NCBI GenBank assembly: GCA_002702655.1
Contig: PABB01000029.1
Coordinates: forward strand, 86,900-150,899
Length of the DNA stretch: 64,000 nt
Source: Planctomycetaceae bacterium
GTDB taxonomy: Bacteria > Planctomycetota > Planctomycetia > Pirellulales > Lacipirellulaceae
Direction: 5' to 3'
A program made the position numbers and the translations under genes. Positions 1-8,776 of the stretch are shown piece after piece. The notes under the pieces were generated by a model. It made no database searches. It had not been told where the DNA came from and saw nothing but the letters and a program-made list of their open reading frames with translations. Each line of letters begins with the position of its first letter. Position 1 is the first letter of the stretch.

Positions 1-895
1 CCGGCGCCTTTTGCAGCGTCGCCACCAATGCGCTGGCGGCAGCGCGGTCAGGCTGCAGCGCGAAAACGGTCGGCCCCCACGAGGATTGGCCCACGCCGCT
101 AACGCCCGCTTTGCGGAGCGCTTCGACCCGCGCCGCGATCTTGCTGGATGCGTAGTCGCCGCCCTGCACCGGGGCGAACATACTGCCCGACAACCGGCAG
201 TAATCAAAGACCGCGTTGCTGAATCCCTCGAAATCGCGTGACCGAACAGCGGGGATGACCGCTTCCTCGGCAAGTTCTCGCAGCCGATGAGTGATCCCCG
301 GGGCCGGTGACGGCAATTTGGCGAATGCGGCCGTCTCGGCGGGGCCGCTCAGCCCTTCTTCATTCTGCGGGATGGCCAACACCACGCGCCAGGCGGCGGG
401 CACGGCGACGCGCTGAGCGAGGTGCCCCAATTGGTCGCCGGGCATGCGGCCCGTTTCCCAGATCAGCCCCCCTTTGGCAAAGCCGTGGGCCCCCACGGCG
501 CTGCGGGCGCCTCGCCCCGCAACATGCGCCAATCGATCGGTCGGCGCCGGCGGCAGATCGAGCAGGGCTCGCATCCCCGCGGCGGCGGCCAAAGCAATTT
601 GAGTGCCCGTGCCCAATCCGCAGTGCATCGGCATGCGCTGAATGACCCGACAGGCAACAGCAGGCATTTCCCGCCGCCGATCCCAAGATTCATGCGCCCG
701 CCGGCAAACGGCCAGACAGCGATCACAGGCCCCGCGTGAGTTGGGCCAGCGTAGCGCCGGTTCGATGTGAATGATCGCCCGCGGGCGGTCGATCATCATC
801 CCCAAGCCGCCAAAACTGGGGCCCTCGCGGCGGCTCAGCCCCGCGAGGCCAAAGTGAAGTCTGGCGGCAGCGGAAACTTGCACGCTGCTTCTCAT
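1..895 (-). CDS. beta-ribofuranosylaminobenzene 5'-phosphate synthase-like GHMP protein (partial, 3' end outside window)
   Basis: Members of this family condense p-aminobenzoate with phosphoribosyl pyrophosphate, releasing CO2 and PPi, in the first committed step of methanopterin synthesis. The reading frame is open from an ATG at 895 to the window edge, giving at least 298 residues with no stop. Near the N-terminus is RLHFGL (residues 12-17) followed by GGLGMMID, typical of beta-RFAP synthases, and a GHMP-type glycine loop GLGTGTQ lies at residues 93-99. The start overlaps the upstream DUF447 stop as ATGA, so translation is probably coupled. The pabA and pabB genes upstream in the operon would supply its aminobenzoate substrate. 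Family assignment is firm; the exact reaction is inferred from family and context. The C-terminus is not visible. Confidence 0.82.
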   Translation of the reverse strand, partial: MRSSVQVSAAARLHFGLAGLSRREGPSFGGLGMMIDRPRAIIHIEPALRWPNSRGACDRCLAVCRRAHESWDRRREMPAVACRVIQRMPMHCGLGTGTQIALAAAAGMRALLDLPPAPTDRLAHVAGRGARSAVGAHGFAKGGLIWETGRMPGDQLGHLAQRVAVPAAWRVVLAIPQNEEGLSGPAETAAFAKLPSPAPGITHRLRELAEEAVIPAVRSRDFEGFSNAVFDYCRLSGSMFAPVQGGDYASSKIAARVEALRKAGVSGVGQSSWGPTVFALQPDRAAASALVATLQKAP

Positions 896-1560
896 CGAGC
901 GCGTCCTCCTTCAGCTGCCCCCAACTGCTGGCCAACATACCGCAGAACAAGTTCCAGTGCACGCAATTCCGCGGCCGCTCCAGTCTTCTCCACAATTATC
1001 GCAAGTTGGTCTAACGTCTCACGCAACTCCGCGGCATCCAGCAGGTGCACCCGCGTAGCCAGGATTGCCGCCTCGACCACCGCCGACTTGGCTCGATTCA
1101 ATCCGCCAGGTTCGTCCTTTCCGAGGCCGTGCGACACAACGCGACCCAAAGCAGTCGAACGCGGCGACGCTTCGGCAAACCACTTCACTTCGAAGGCAAA
1201 CCACCGCGTGCAAGCGGCCAGCCGCGGCGCAGCAAATTCTGGCACAGGAGCGAGTTCCGGCTCGCCGTCCCACCGATCCAGCGCTGCGCGCACCAGCAGT
1301 TCCACATCGTCGACCAAGTGGAACACGCCGCAGCCGTCGCGCAGCAGGTTGGCGTGAGTGTCGGAGGTCGCAAACGGACGCAGCAACAGGCGGTCGAATT
1401 TCGGACCGGCGATGGGCCCCATGGCGGCGACGTTCACCGTGCCGTCGACGTTGCGCGTCGTGACGACGCCCTCCCACACGCGGCCCCCAGCCCCGAGTGT
1501 CAGATCAGCATCCCCCTGGAGGGCGGCGATCTGTGCGGCGGCAACCTGCAGCGTGCGCAT
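892..1560 (-). CDS. DUF447 family protein (methanopterin-cluster associated)
   Basis: This is a 222-residue protein with the DUF447 signature EGVVTTRN (about residues 30-37) followed by DGTVNVAAMGP, as in the flavin-reductase-like split-barrel family found beside methanopterin genes in archaea and planctomycetes. The biochemical role is not established. I chose the ATG at 1560; the frame extends upstream to a TTG at 1596, and a GAGGA sequence lies about 12 nt before the ATG, so the start is uncertain by about 12 residues. It lies 96 bases after the end of pabA and overlaps the GHMP gene by 4 bases, which supports one transcript. A cofactor-binding or accessory role in C1 pterin metabolism is inference from context. 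Confidence 0.78.
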   Translation of the reverse strand: MRTLQVAAAQIAALQGDADLTLGAGGRVWEGVVTTRNVDGTVNVAAMGPIAGPKFDRLLLRPFATSDTHANLLRDGCGVFHLVDDVELLVRAALDRWDGEPELAPVPEFAAPRLAACTRWFAFEVKWFAEASPRSTALGRVVSHGLGKDEPGGLNRAKSAVVEAAILATRVHLLDAAELRETLDQLAIIVEKTGAAAELRALELVLRYVGQQLGAAEGGRAR

Positions 1561-1656
1561 GGCGAAACTCGATCCTCGTCGTTGCGTAGCAGCCAATGCC
1601 AGTTCCGTGCATCTGGCGAGGCGCCGCCGGCTCTTAAGGACGAACCGCCGACTCGC

Positions 1657-2319
1657 TCAGAATGTGATGGGACCGGTCGGCAATGGCCGATCTGGCAGCG
1701 CGGCGGGGCGGTATTCAGCCAATTCCAAGGCGTCGACGTCCCCCATGACGTCGACCCCGGCAATCCGTAAGAAGTTGGACAGCAGCCGATAGCCGCCGAC
1801 AGTGAGGATTGCCTCGGGATGGAACTGCACGCCGAAAACCGGAAGCGCGCGGTGGGAAATCGACATGACTATATCGTCTTCCGTCTCGGCTGTCACACAA
1901 AATTCTCGCGAAATGCTGGCGCGATCGACAATGAGCGAGTGATAACGACCGGCGCGCAACGGGTTTGGCAATCCCGCGAAAATTCCCTGGCCGTCGTGGC
2001 GAACCAACGAACTGCGGCCGTGCATTGGCGCCGCTCGTACGATACGCCCGCCAAAGGCCGCGGCAATTGCTTGGTGCCCTAAACAAACACCCAGAATCGG
2101 CGTCGTCGCGGACAGTTGACTCACCGTCTCGGTCGAGCAGCCTGCTTCTCGCGGCGTGCACGGCCCGGGAGAGATGACGATCGCTTGCGGCTTCCAACTG
2201 GCAATTTTTTCCGGCGTGATCTCGTCATTCCGCACAACGTGCGTTTCCTGGCCCAGCCGCCGCAAGTAGCGGGCCAGATTGTGTACAAAGCTGTCATAGT
2301 TGTCGATCAGTACGATCAT
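1657..2319 (-). CDS. pabA: anthranilate/aminodeoxychorismate synthase component II (glutamine amidotransferase)
   Basis: This class I glutamine amidotransferase of 220 residues releases ammonia from glutamine for the synthase partner PabB. The nucleophile lies in GVCLGHQ (Cys79), and the His/Glu pair is in FHPE (His167, Glu169). The N-terminal IDNYDSF is typical of TrpG/PabA. I chose the ATG at 2319 because homologs begin MIVLIDNYDSF; a GTG four codons upstream (2331) is also possible. It lies 36 bases downstream of pabB on the same strand. In this operon the product is more likely p-aminobenzoate than anthranilate, because PabB carries the PIKGT motif and a consumer of p-aminobenzoate follows. 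The protein could still serve tryptophan synthesis as well. Confidence 0.9.
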   Translation of the reverse strand: MIVLIDNYDSFVHNLARYLRRLGQETHVVRNDEITPEKIASWKPQAIVISPGPCTPREAGCSTETVSQLSATTPILGVCLGHQAIAAAFGGRIVRAAPMHGRSSLVRHDGQGIFAGLPNPLRAGRYHSLIVDRASISREFCVTAETEDDIVMSISHRALPVFGVQFHPEAILTVGGYRLLSNFLRIAGVDVMGDVDALELAEYRPAALPDRPLPTGPITF

Positions 2320-2355
2320 GGCTCGTCTCACGCATCAACGTGGTGCAATCGCAAC

Positions 2356-3813
2356 TCAAGCGATTGCCTCGATGAGTCCTCGGGCCTTGTGCCACGTTTC
2401 GCGATACTCGTCCGCTGGCGACGATGCCGCGACAATCCCTCCGCCCACGGGGAACTGCCACCAGCCGTGGGCCGCTGTGATCGTACGAATGAGAATGCTG
2501 CTGTCCATGCTCCCGTCGAACCCAAGATAGGCCAGCGATCCGCAATACGGTCCGCGCGCAGTCGGCTCCAACTCGGCGATGATCTCCATTGCGCGAACTT
2601 TGGGCGCCCCCGTGATCGAGCCGCCGGGAAACGCGGCCGCGAGCGCATCCAGCGGGCCGACGCCGTTGTCGAGCTGTCCGCGGATGACGGACACCAGATG
2701 TTTTACAAACGCGTACGTCTCCAACTCGCAAAGCTGCGCCACATGCACCGATTCGGGCGTGCAGACGCGCGACAGATCGTTGCGCAGCAAATCGGCAATC
2801 ATCACGTTCTCCGCACGATCCTTCTCGCTGGCCCGCAATTCGTCGCCGGTGAACAAATCCGCCACGGGGTGCGACGACCGTCCGCGGGTGCCTTTGATCG
2901 GCCGCGACTCAACGCGTCCGTCGCGCACCGACAGAAAGCACTCCGGCGATGCGCTGCAGATTTGCGCATCGCCGAGATCCAGGAAGCCCGCATACGGCGC
3001 CGGATTCCGCTCACGCAAGCGGCGGTACAACGCCACGGAGTCGCTCGTTTGCCTGGCCAACAATCGCTGTGACAGATTGACTTGAAATACGTCGCCGGCG
3101 TGAATGTACTCGACCCCGCGGCTGACCATGTCGAGATACCCAGCTTCGCTGAAATTGCTCGTCACGCCCGCAAAGTGCGTGTCGTGTTGCGTTGCCAGTT
3201 CGGCCGATAGTCGTGCTGGCGCGGCGACGCCGCAGCGCGGCGGCTGGGGCTGCGCGCGAGTCAGCAACTCCCACAACTCGTCGGCACGCTGCGCGGCCCG
3301 CCGGCGACGATCGGCCAGGTCGACGGCCGGCCAACCCTGCGAGATCAACACGCCCTTGCCCGAATCGTGATCCAGCGCGCAGACCACGTCATAAGCCCCC
3401 ACGGCCAACGGGGGCGTCGGCAGATCGTCGCGCCGCGGGGCCGGCACGCGTTCGAAGCATCGCGACAGGCCATAGCCGAACAGCCCCGCCAGCCCGCCGC
3501 AGAAAGGCGGCATACTCGCATCGCGAGGTTGGCGGTGCTCGGCAAGCGCACGCCGCAAGTCCGCCAGCGGATCGCCAGCGTCGGCAGGAGCGTCAAACCA
3601 GCAGAACGGATCGGCCGCTACGAATGACCACCGCCCCAGCTCGCCCTGACGACTCGCGCTGTCGAAATAGACAACGTGCGGGAGGGCCGCCAGTCGCTCG
3701 AACATGGCAAACGCCGTCAGCCCTGGCGGCAATTCGCGCACGACCGGCAGCAGCTTGCCCGACGAATCGCGCTGCCGCGACGGTGTAGCTCTTTCGCGAT
3801 GAGAATCGCTCAC
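2356..3813 (-). CDS. pabB: aminodeoxychorismate synthase component I
   Basis: This chorismate-binding enzyme (485 residues) aminates chorismate to 4-amino-4-deoxychorismate using ammonia from PabA. The chorismate-binding core shows GDVFQVNLSQR at about 240-250, PIKGTR at 305-310 and GGSITGAPKVRAMEII further on. The lysine in PIKGT is characteristic of PabB, whereas anthranilate synthase has PIAGT, which supports the p-aminobenzoate assignment. The start ATG at 3813 overlaps the upstream gene's TGA in an ATGA junction. No separate aminodeoxychorismate lyase (PabC) is visible in this window, so the final step must be encoded elsewhere. The gene is intact and of normal length. Confidence 0.93.
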   Translation of the reverse strand: MSDSHRERATPSRQRDSSGKLLPVVRELPPGLTAFAMFERLAALPHVVYFDSASRQGELGRWSFVAADPFCWFDAPADAGDPLADLRRALAEHRQPRDASMPPFCGGLAGLFGYGLSRCFERVPAPRRDDLPTPPLAVGAYDVVCALDHDSGKGVLISQGWPAVDLADRRRRAAQRADELWELLTRAQPQPPRCGVAAPARLSAELATQHDTHFAGVTSNFSEAGYLDMVSRGVEYIHAGDVFQVNLSQRLLARQTSDSVALYRRLRERNPAPYAGFLDLGDAQICSASPECFLSVRDGRVESRPIKGTRGRSSHPVADLFTGDELRASEKDRAENVMIADLLRNDLSRVCTPESVHVAQLCELETYAFVKHLVSVIRGQLDNGVGPLDALAAAFPGGSITGAPKVRAMEIIAELEPTARGPYCGSLAYLGFDGSMDSSILIRTITAAHGWWQFPVGGGIVAASSPADEYRETWHKARGLIEAIA

Positions 3814-5306
3814 GGCTCGCCCTCGCCGCGACCTGCTGCGTCGTCTGCTGAGCCCGCATCAATATCCCGCCGGCTTGTCAGATGGCGCCGACTTTCGGGC
3901 CGCGTGAGCAGCCCCCAGTTGAGCGCTTCGTCTTGCCGATAGCTCTTGCCGAGCGTCAGTGCGGTGGCGGCCTTGCACATTTCGTATCCCAAATAGAACG
4001 CATGCCGCTGATCCAGCCCCCGCGGCATGCCGCCCCCGGGCCCGCTGCGCGCCAATTGATCCATCAACTCAAACGGGTCGCAGTGGTGCAGGTGCAATCC
4101 GCGGCTGGCCACATGCACCTCGCCGTTCGCAGCGAAGATTCGGTAATTGTTATCACGCACCGCGGCGGCCAACTCGGCGATGTCGGGCGGCGCGGGCTCG
4201 TCCACGTGCGGATCGCGTAACATCACCAACTCAGGCGCCAGGTGTTTGGGCAACACGCCGCGCTCGACCGCATGATACGCCAGCCGCCGCGCTCGATCGC
4301 ACTCGCGGACGCTGGTCCTGGCCCAGTTGATCACCTGCGTGGTCAGCACGCTGCGAATGCCCAGTTCCTGACAGAATCCCAAGAGCAACACGTTGATCGC
4401 CGCCGAGTCGGCGTCGGTCAGCTCGGTGAGATTGCCGACGCCCATCATCATCGCGGCGTCGGGATAGCGTTTGCGAGACTCCACGTAACGGGCCAGACTC
4501 GCCGCGAAGCCGAACCCAATCGGCTCCAACACGGGATCAATGCGGCAGGCGACTCCCCCGGCTTGGAGTTTGTCGAGAGTCGCTTCGCATCCGGCGGGGT
4601 CTTTGGGGTCGTCCGGCACAACGACCACCTCGGCGCCCCAATCGGCAGCAGCCTCAACATTCGTGCTGTTGACGGACAGCACCAGCTCGGCGCCGGCGCG
4701 CGTCGCCGCGGCAATCTCGCCGACGTGCATGCTGTCGATCGACACGCGATGCCCCGCGTCACGCAGCGCGCGGACCACGTCGCCAACGCCGCTCCACGGC
4801 GCCCCGGGCTCGCAGCCGACGTCGATCACGTTAGCACCGTCCTGCCGCAATTGCTCGGCCGTCTCAAGAATCTCCGCGGTTGTCAGCCGCGGGCAAAAGT
4901 TGATTTCGGCAATGATCTCGATATCCCAACCGCCGTAGTCTTCGGGCGGCGGCGATTGCAAGAAGAACTCCGGCAGTTGCCGCAGGTCGCGGGGTCCCGC
5001 TTCGACGGTGGCATGACAATCCGCATGCAGCGCCGTCAGGTCGCCGCCGCAGTAGCCAGGAATGACCACCCGCGTCGTGTGCGGAGGAACCGCCCAATGT
5101 TTGGCAATCCACGCCGGCGTCATCAGCGCGGCGACCGTAATAGGAAGCACGTCGACCGAGTACGAAAAGCCAATCCGCTCTGCCAGGGCCGCCACTTGCT
5201 CGCGCAGCGCGCGCTCGGCCAAACGCCCCGTCACGAAATGAATGTGCTCCTGCGGCATGGCACGGTCGCTGGTTGGAAGAGAAACTCGTCGAAGTTCCGC
5301 CGTCAT
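3810..5306 (-). CDS. dihydropteroate synthase-like protein (methanopterin-type)
   Basis: This 498-residue protein has a C-terminal two thirds resembling a TIM-barrel pterin-binding enzyme: the segment ENFCPRL-like IIAEINFCPRLTT, then DGANVIDVGCEPGAPW and VSIDSMHVGEI, which correspond to the pterin and sulfonamide-type loops of dihydropteroate synthase. The N-terminal ~130 residues are an extra domain seen in methanopterin-associated DHPS-like proteins. Its likely role is joining a pterin diphosphate to the ribofuranosyl-aminobenzene product. The ATG at 5306 overlaps the SDR stop (ATGA); a second Met at 5258 (MPQEHIHFVTG) is an alternative start. The stop overlaps the pabB start. The role is inferred from family similarity and operon context. 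Confidence 0.82.
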   Translation of the reverse strand: MTAELRRVSLPTSDRAMPQEHIHFVTGRLAERALREQVAALAERIGFSYSVDVLPITVAALMTPAWIAKHWAVPPHTTRVVIPGYCGGDLTALHADCHATVEAGPRDLRQLPEFFLQSPPPEDYGGWDIEIIAEINFCPRLTTAEILETAEQLRQDGANVIDVGCEPGAPWSGVGDVVRALRDAGHRVSIDSMHVGEIAAATRAGAELVLSVNSTNVEAAADWGAEVVVVPDDPKDPAGCEATLDKLQAGGVACRIDPVLEPIGFGFAASLARYVESRKRYPDAAMMMGVGNLTELTDADSAAINVLLLGFCQELGIRSVLTTQVINWARTSVRECDRARRLAYHAVERGVLPKHLAPELVMLRDPHVDEPAPPDIAELAAAVRDNNYRIFAANGEVHVASRGLHLHHCDPFELMDQLARSGPGGGMPRGLDQRHAFYLGYEMCKAATALTLGKSYRQDEALNWGLLTRPESRRHLTSRRDIDAGSADDAAGRGEGEP

Positions 5307-6079
5307 GCGCCGGCGGCCGTGCCGGCAAATCCGCCGTTGATGGCAATGACCTGGCCGTTGACGAACGACGCTGCCGGCGATGCCAGAAACCGCGCTACCC
5401 GCGCAACATCCTCTGCTTCACCCCAGCGCCCCACGAGCGACTCGCCCACGGCCCGCTGCTGCCACGACTCTGGCGCCTCCTCGCCCCACGCCGTGCGGAT
5501 CCACCCGGGGGCCAAGCAGTTCACGCGCACGTGCGGGGCAAGCGATTTCGCCAGGCTGCGACTGAACGCGGCCACGGCGCCCTTGACCGCTGCGAACATT
5601 TCGCCGCTGTCGCCCTCCATGCCGGTGGCGGCCTGGTCCCAACTCATGTTGAGAATCACTCCGCCGCGCTCCCGCATTGCGTTCCCCGCGGCGCGCGACA
5701 ACTCAACCGTCGCCTCGACGTCGACCGCCCACAACGCACGCAGCTTTTCCGCAAACGACCAGTGGGCCGCGGCGCCGGTCAGCACGTCGACCCCGGCGTT
5801 GTTCACCCAGATCGACACGGGCGCTTGCCCGATCGTTCCCGCCAACAACTTATCGCGACCCGCGTCGGTGCTCAGGTCCGCGCACAAAGCGGACGCTGTT
5901 CCGCCCCGGTCGTGGATCTCGGCAACGACCTGCTCGGCGAGGTCCAAACGCGAACCCGCGTGCACAACCACCTGCGCGCCGGCGGCGGCCAATTCCAGCG
6001 CAATCGCGCGCCCAATGCCGCGGGAGCTGCCGGTGACCACGGCGCGTTGGCCCGCCAGATGTTGCAGTTTGTCACTCAT
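5303..6079 (-). CDS. SDR family oxidoreductase with Phe at the catalytic Tyr position
   Basis: This short-chain dehydrogenase/reductase of 258 residues starts at the ATG at 6079, a few residues before the Rossmann motif TGSSRGIG. The NNAG motif follows (VNNAGVD), and the region around the active site reads NMSW...GEMFAAVKGAV. Classical SDRs have YxxxK there, but this protein has FxxxK (codon TTC), so the catalytic tyrosine hydroxyl is absent. The C-terminal APGWIRT and NGQVIAINGG segments are otherwise normal. It is the first gene of the pterin operon and overlaps the next start by ATGA. A pteridine reductase-like role is an inference; it might instead bind cofactor without classical catalysis. 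The frame is open upstream to 6310, but homologs begin near 6079. Confidence 0.85.
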   Translation of the reverse strand: MSDKLQHLAGQRAVVTGSSRGIGRAIALELAAAGAQVVVHAGSRLDLAEQVVAEIHDRGGTASALCADLSTDAGRDKLLAGTIGQAPVSIWVNNAGVDVLTGAAAHWSFAEKLRALWAVDVEATVELSRAAGNAMRERGGVILNMSWDQAATGMEGDSGEMFAAVKGAVAAFSRSLAKSLAPHVRVNCLAPGWIRTAWGEEAPESWQQRAVGESLVGRWGEAEDVARVARFLASPAASFVNGQVIAINGGFAGTAAGA

Positions 6080-6324
6080 CACGCTTGCACACAGACGCGG
6101 GGCAGGGCAGGGGGCACCTGACGGTTGTAATCCGCCGGCGCCTTGGTCGCAACCTCCTGGCGGGCTTGAAGATACGCCCTGCCGCTGTTGTCCGTCGGCA
6201 CGCTCTCCCCTACCATCTATCGACGGGCGTCGCTGCATGGAATGTTGACTCAAACCCCGCGACTGCCTGCCATCCTCACGGGTCCCGCCCGTGAAGTCTG
6301 CCGTCCCCACGTTCGACCTTCACG

Positions 6325-8001
6325 ATGACCGAACTTGACTCTCCTGGCGAGCCGAATGCCGCCCCGGCGACGCCGCGACAACGACGCGCCTGGTTTCCGC
6401 TTGTCTGGCCGATTGCGTTGTTTTCCATTTGGCTGGCGGCCAAGCTGACCGTCGACGACCGCGGCCTGCACAACAGCCTGCTACATGTGGCCATCATTCT
6501 GACGGCGGTCGGGTGGACGCTGTGGCTGTTGGGATTCAGCACGGCGCCGGCACGACGGCGATGGACGTTGTGCTTGTTGATCATGGGGCCCCTGTGCTTG
6601 CACTACTTCCAGCTGTCGCCGTTGGAACTGGTAACCGACGGCGACGTGGGCATCGTGGGCGTCCGCTGGCGGTGGCAGGAGCCCGACCGCGATCTGGCGC
6701 CACCGAAAACCAGCGACAGCCAAGTCACCGGCTGGCAGCCGACGGCCGACGACTATCCGGCTTTTTTAGGCGGCAAGTACTGGGCCCGCGTCGACGACCC
6801 CGGCATGTCGACCGATTGGCAAGCCGATCCGCCGCAGCAGTTGTGGAAGCGGCGAATTGGCGCGGGCTGGTCCGCATTTGCCGTGGTCGGGCCCTACGCC
6901 GTGACGCAGGAGCAGCGCGGCGACGAGGAACTGGTCACCTGCTACGAAGTCGCCACGGGCGAGCCGCTGTGGACGCACGCCAACACCGTTCGATTCGACC
7001 CCAGCGGGGGCGGCTCGTTGGGCGGCGTGGGCCCGCGCGCGACGCCCGCCATCCACGAGGGACGAGTCTACGCCCACGGAGCCACCGGGATTGTCGATTG
7101 CCTCGACGCCACGTCGGGACAGCTTCTCTGGTCGGTCAATACGGTCGAGGAACTGGGGGCGTCGCCGCTGCTGTGGGGCAAGAGCACCTCGCCGGTGGTG
7201 CTGGGCGACAAACTGCTAGTCAGTATCGGCCAAACCGCTGGCGCACAGACGGACGATAGCCAGCGCGGCTCGCTCGTCGCCTTTGATCTGCAATCAGGCG
7301 AAATCCGCTGGGCGTCCGGGGAGCGCCGCTGTTCGTACGCCACGCCAGTTGTGGCAACGTTTGCCGGAGTCGAGCAAATCGTGGTTGTCAACGAAGATTT
7401 CATCACATCGCACGCCCCCGACACCGGGCAAATCCTGTGGGAGCACCCTTGGCCCGGCAACAGCGATGCAAACGCCTCCAACTCGCAGCCGATCCCCGTG
7501 GGCGACGACCAACTGTTCGTCTCGAAAGGCTACGGCGAAGGCGCTGAACTGATCGGGCTCTCCGCGGACGACGATCACTGGAGCATCGAGCGGGTCTGGA
7601 AGCGACCCGTCATGAAGACCAAGTTCAGCAACGTGGTCGTCCATGACGGCTTCGTCTACGGACTCGACGCCGCCAACCTGCAATGCATCGAACTGGCGAC
7701 CGGCAAGCAGGCGTGGAAGAAACGCCGCCGCCCGGCGTTTGGCCATGGCCAAGTGCTGCAGGTGGGCGAGCACCTGCTAATTCTCAGCGAATCGGGCGAA
7801 GTGATCCTCGTCGCCCTCGATCCGGATGCGTATCGAGAGCTCTCCGCCTTTCCCGCCATCGACGGCGTCACATGGAACAATCCCACGCTCACCGGCGACA
7901 AGTTGCTGGTCCGCAACGCCGAGTGGGCCGCCTGCTACCAATTGCCAACCGCCGGCGGCTCCGCCGAGCCGTCGGACGCGGTCGCGGCAGTTTCTCGTTG
8001 A
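6325..8001 (+). CDS. membrane-anchored PQQ-like beta-propeller protein
   Basis: This 558-residue protein has about three hydrophobic helices within the first 100 residues (around 26-42, 50-70 and 80-98). These are followed by a BamB/PQQ-like beta-propeller with repeated blade motifs such as ATGEPLWTH, TSGQLLWSV, QSGEIRWAS and DTGQILWEH. The propeller should face the periplasm or paryphoplasm. Such proteins are very numerous in planctomycetes and mostly uncharacterised; they may be structural or redox scaffolds. No residues for bound PQQ can be confirmed by eye. The gene is divergent from the methanopterin operon, with a 245-base intergenic region that presumably holds both promoters. Function beyond the fold is unknown. 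Confidence 0.85.
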   Translation: MTELDSPGEPNAAPATPRQRRAWFPLVWPIALFSIWLAAKLTVDDRGLHNSLLHVAIILTAVGWTLWLLGFSTAPARRRWTLCLLIMGPLCLHYFQLSPLELVTDGDVGIVGVRWRWQEPDRDLAPPKTSDSQVTGWQPTADDYPAFLGGKYWARVDDPGMSTDWQADPPQQLWKRRIGAGWSAFAVVGPYAVTQEQRGDEELVTCYEVATGEPLWTHANTVRFDPSGGGSLGGVGPRATPAIHEGRVYAHGATGIVDCLDATSGQLLWSVNTVEELGASPLLWGKSTSPVVLGDKLLVSIGQTAGAQTDDSQRGSLVAFDLQSGEIRWASGERRCSYATPVVATFAGVEQIVVVNEDFITSHAPDTGQILWEHPWPGNSDANASNSQPIPVGDDQLFVSKGYGEGAELIGLSADDDHWSIERVWKRPVMKTKFSNVVVHDGFVYGLDAANLQCIELATGKQAWKKRRRPAFGHGQVLQVGEHLLILSESGEVILVALDPDAYRELSAFPAIDGVTWNNPTLTGDKLLVRNAEWAACYQLPTAGGSAEPSDAVAAVSR

Positions 8002-8326
8002 CGTGGATTCTTCCCAGCCGCGGCGGCCGCTGCTGACGCACGCTCCGCTGCGCGGACACGTTTTCCGGGCCGCTTGCAGTCCGCATAACCGCTACGACCG
8101 GTCGAGGGCGACTTGGCGGTCCGGTTGCGCCGAACTCACGGGCGCCGGGCGGGTTGTCGGGTGCGCGGCCGCGCCCCCGCATCCGCAGCTTCTGCGGCAA
8201 AGCTAACCTAAGCTTGCGCTGATGCCGCAGGCTGGTTGAGACTGCGGAATTCTCAAGAAAACTGCCCCGGGTCGCCCCGCGACTCGCGTGCCCGCGCAAT
8301 ATCTGCTCTCACCGAGGACCGTTCCG
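8002..8326. other. 325-base gap before the CBS gene
   Basis: This stretch lies between the propeller gene and the CBS protein on the same strand. I see no plausible coding frame, no tRNA and no strong hairpin followed by a T-run. A ribosome binding site, GAGGA at 8314-8318, sits 8 nt before the ATG at 8327 and decides that start over an upstream in-frame GTG at 8288. A promoter for the CBS gene probably lies here but I cannot place it. Confidence 0.6.
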
Positions 8327-8722
8327 ATGCCGACCGTACGCGACATCATGGCGACCGAGATTGTGACCATTGGCCCCGGCGCGCCGATCCATCAGGCGGT
8401 CGACATACTGCTGGACAAGCGCATCAGCGGCCTGCCGGTCGTCGACGAGGCGGGGCGGCTGGTCGGGATCCTGACCGAGTTCGCCCTGCTGGCCATCGCC
8501 TACGACGAGCGCGTCAGCGGCGACACGGTCGCCCAGCATATGACGACCGACGTGCTCACCGTGGATGTCGATGATCCGATTAGCAAAGTGGCTGACCTGT
8601 GCATCGTGCACCGGGTCCGACGCGTGCCTGTGCTGCAGGACGGCAAGCTGGCCGGCCTGGTCGCCCGGCGCGACGTGTTGCAGGCGATGTACTCGCCGAA
8701 ATCGGTCGCTTCGACGAAGTAA
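8327..8722 (+). CDS. CBS domain pair protein
   Basis: This compact 131-residue protein is made of two tandem CBS motifs and nothing else: VRDIMATEIVTIGPGAPI...DKRISGLPVVDEAGRLVGILTE and then VAQHMTTDVLTVDVDDPI...HRVRRVPVLQDGKLAGLVARRD. CBS pairs bind adenosyl ligands and act as energy or nucleotide sensors, or as regulators of partner enzymes. The start at 8327 is supported by a GAGGA Shine-Dalgarno sequence 8 nt upstream. It stands 54 bases before the LamG gene, so co-transcription is possible, but no functional link is obvious. The ligand and partner are unknown. Confidence 0.9.
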   Translation: MPTVRDIMATEIVTIGPGAPIHQAVDILLDKRISGLPVVDEAGRLVGILTEFALLAIAYDERVSGDTVAQHMTTDVLTVDVDDPISKVADLCIVHRVRRVPVLQDGKLAGLVARRDVLQAMYSPKSVASTK

Positions 8723-8776
8723 AGCCCGCCACAGGAACCAAGACGGCTCGCTGCCCCCGCGACGCGCCGCGACGCA

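Noticed and set aside
4242-6248. 668-residue plus-strand open frame opposite the DHPS-like and SDR genes
   Set aside because: Antisense to enzymes with recognised motifs; no motif of its own.
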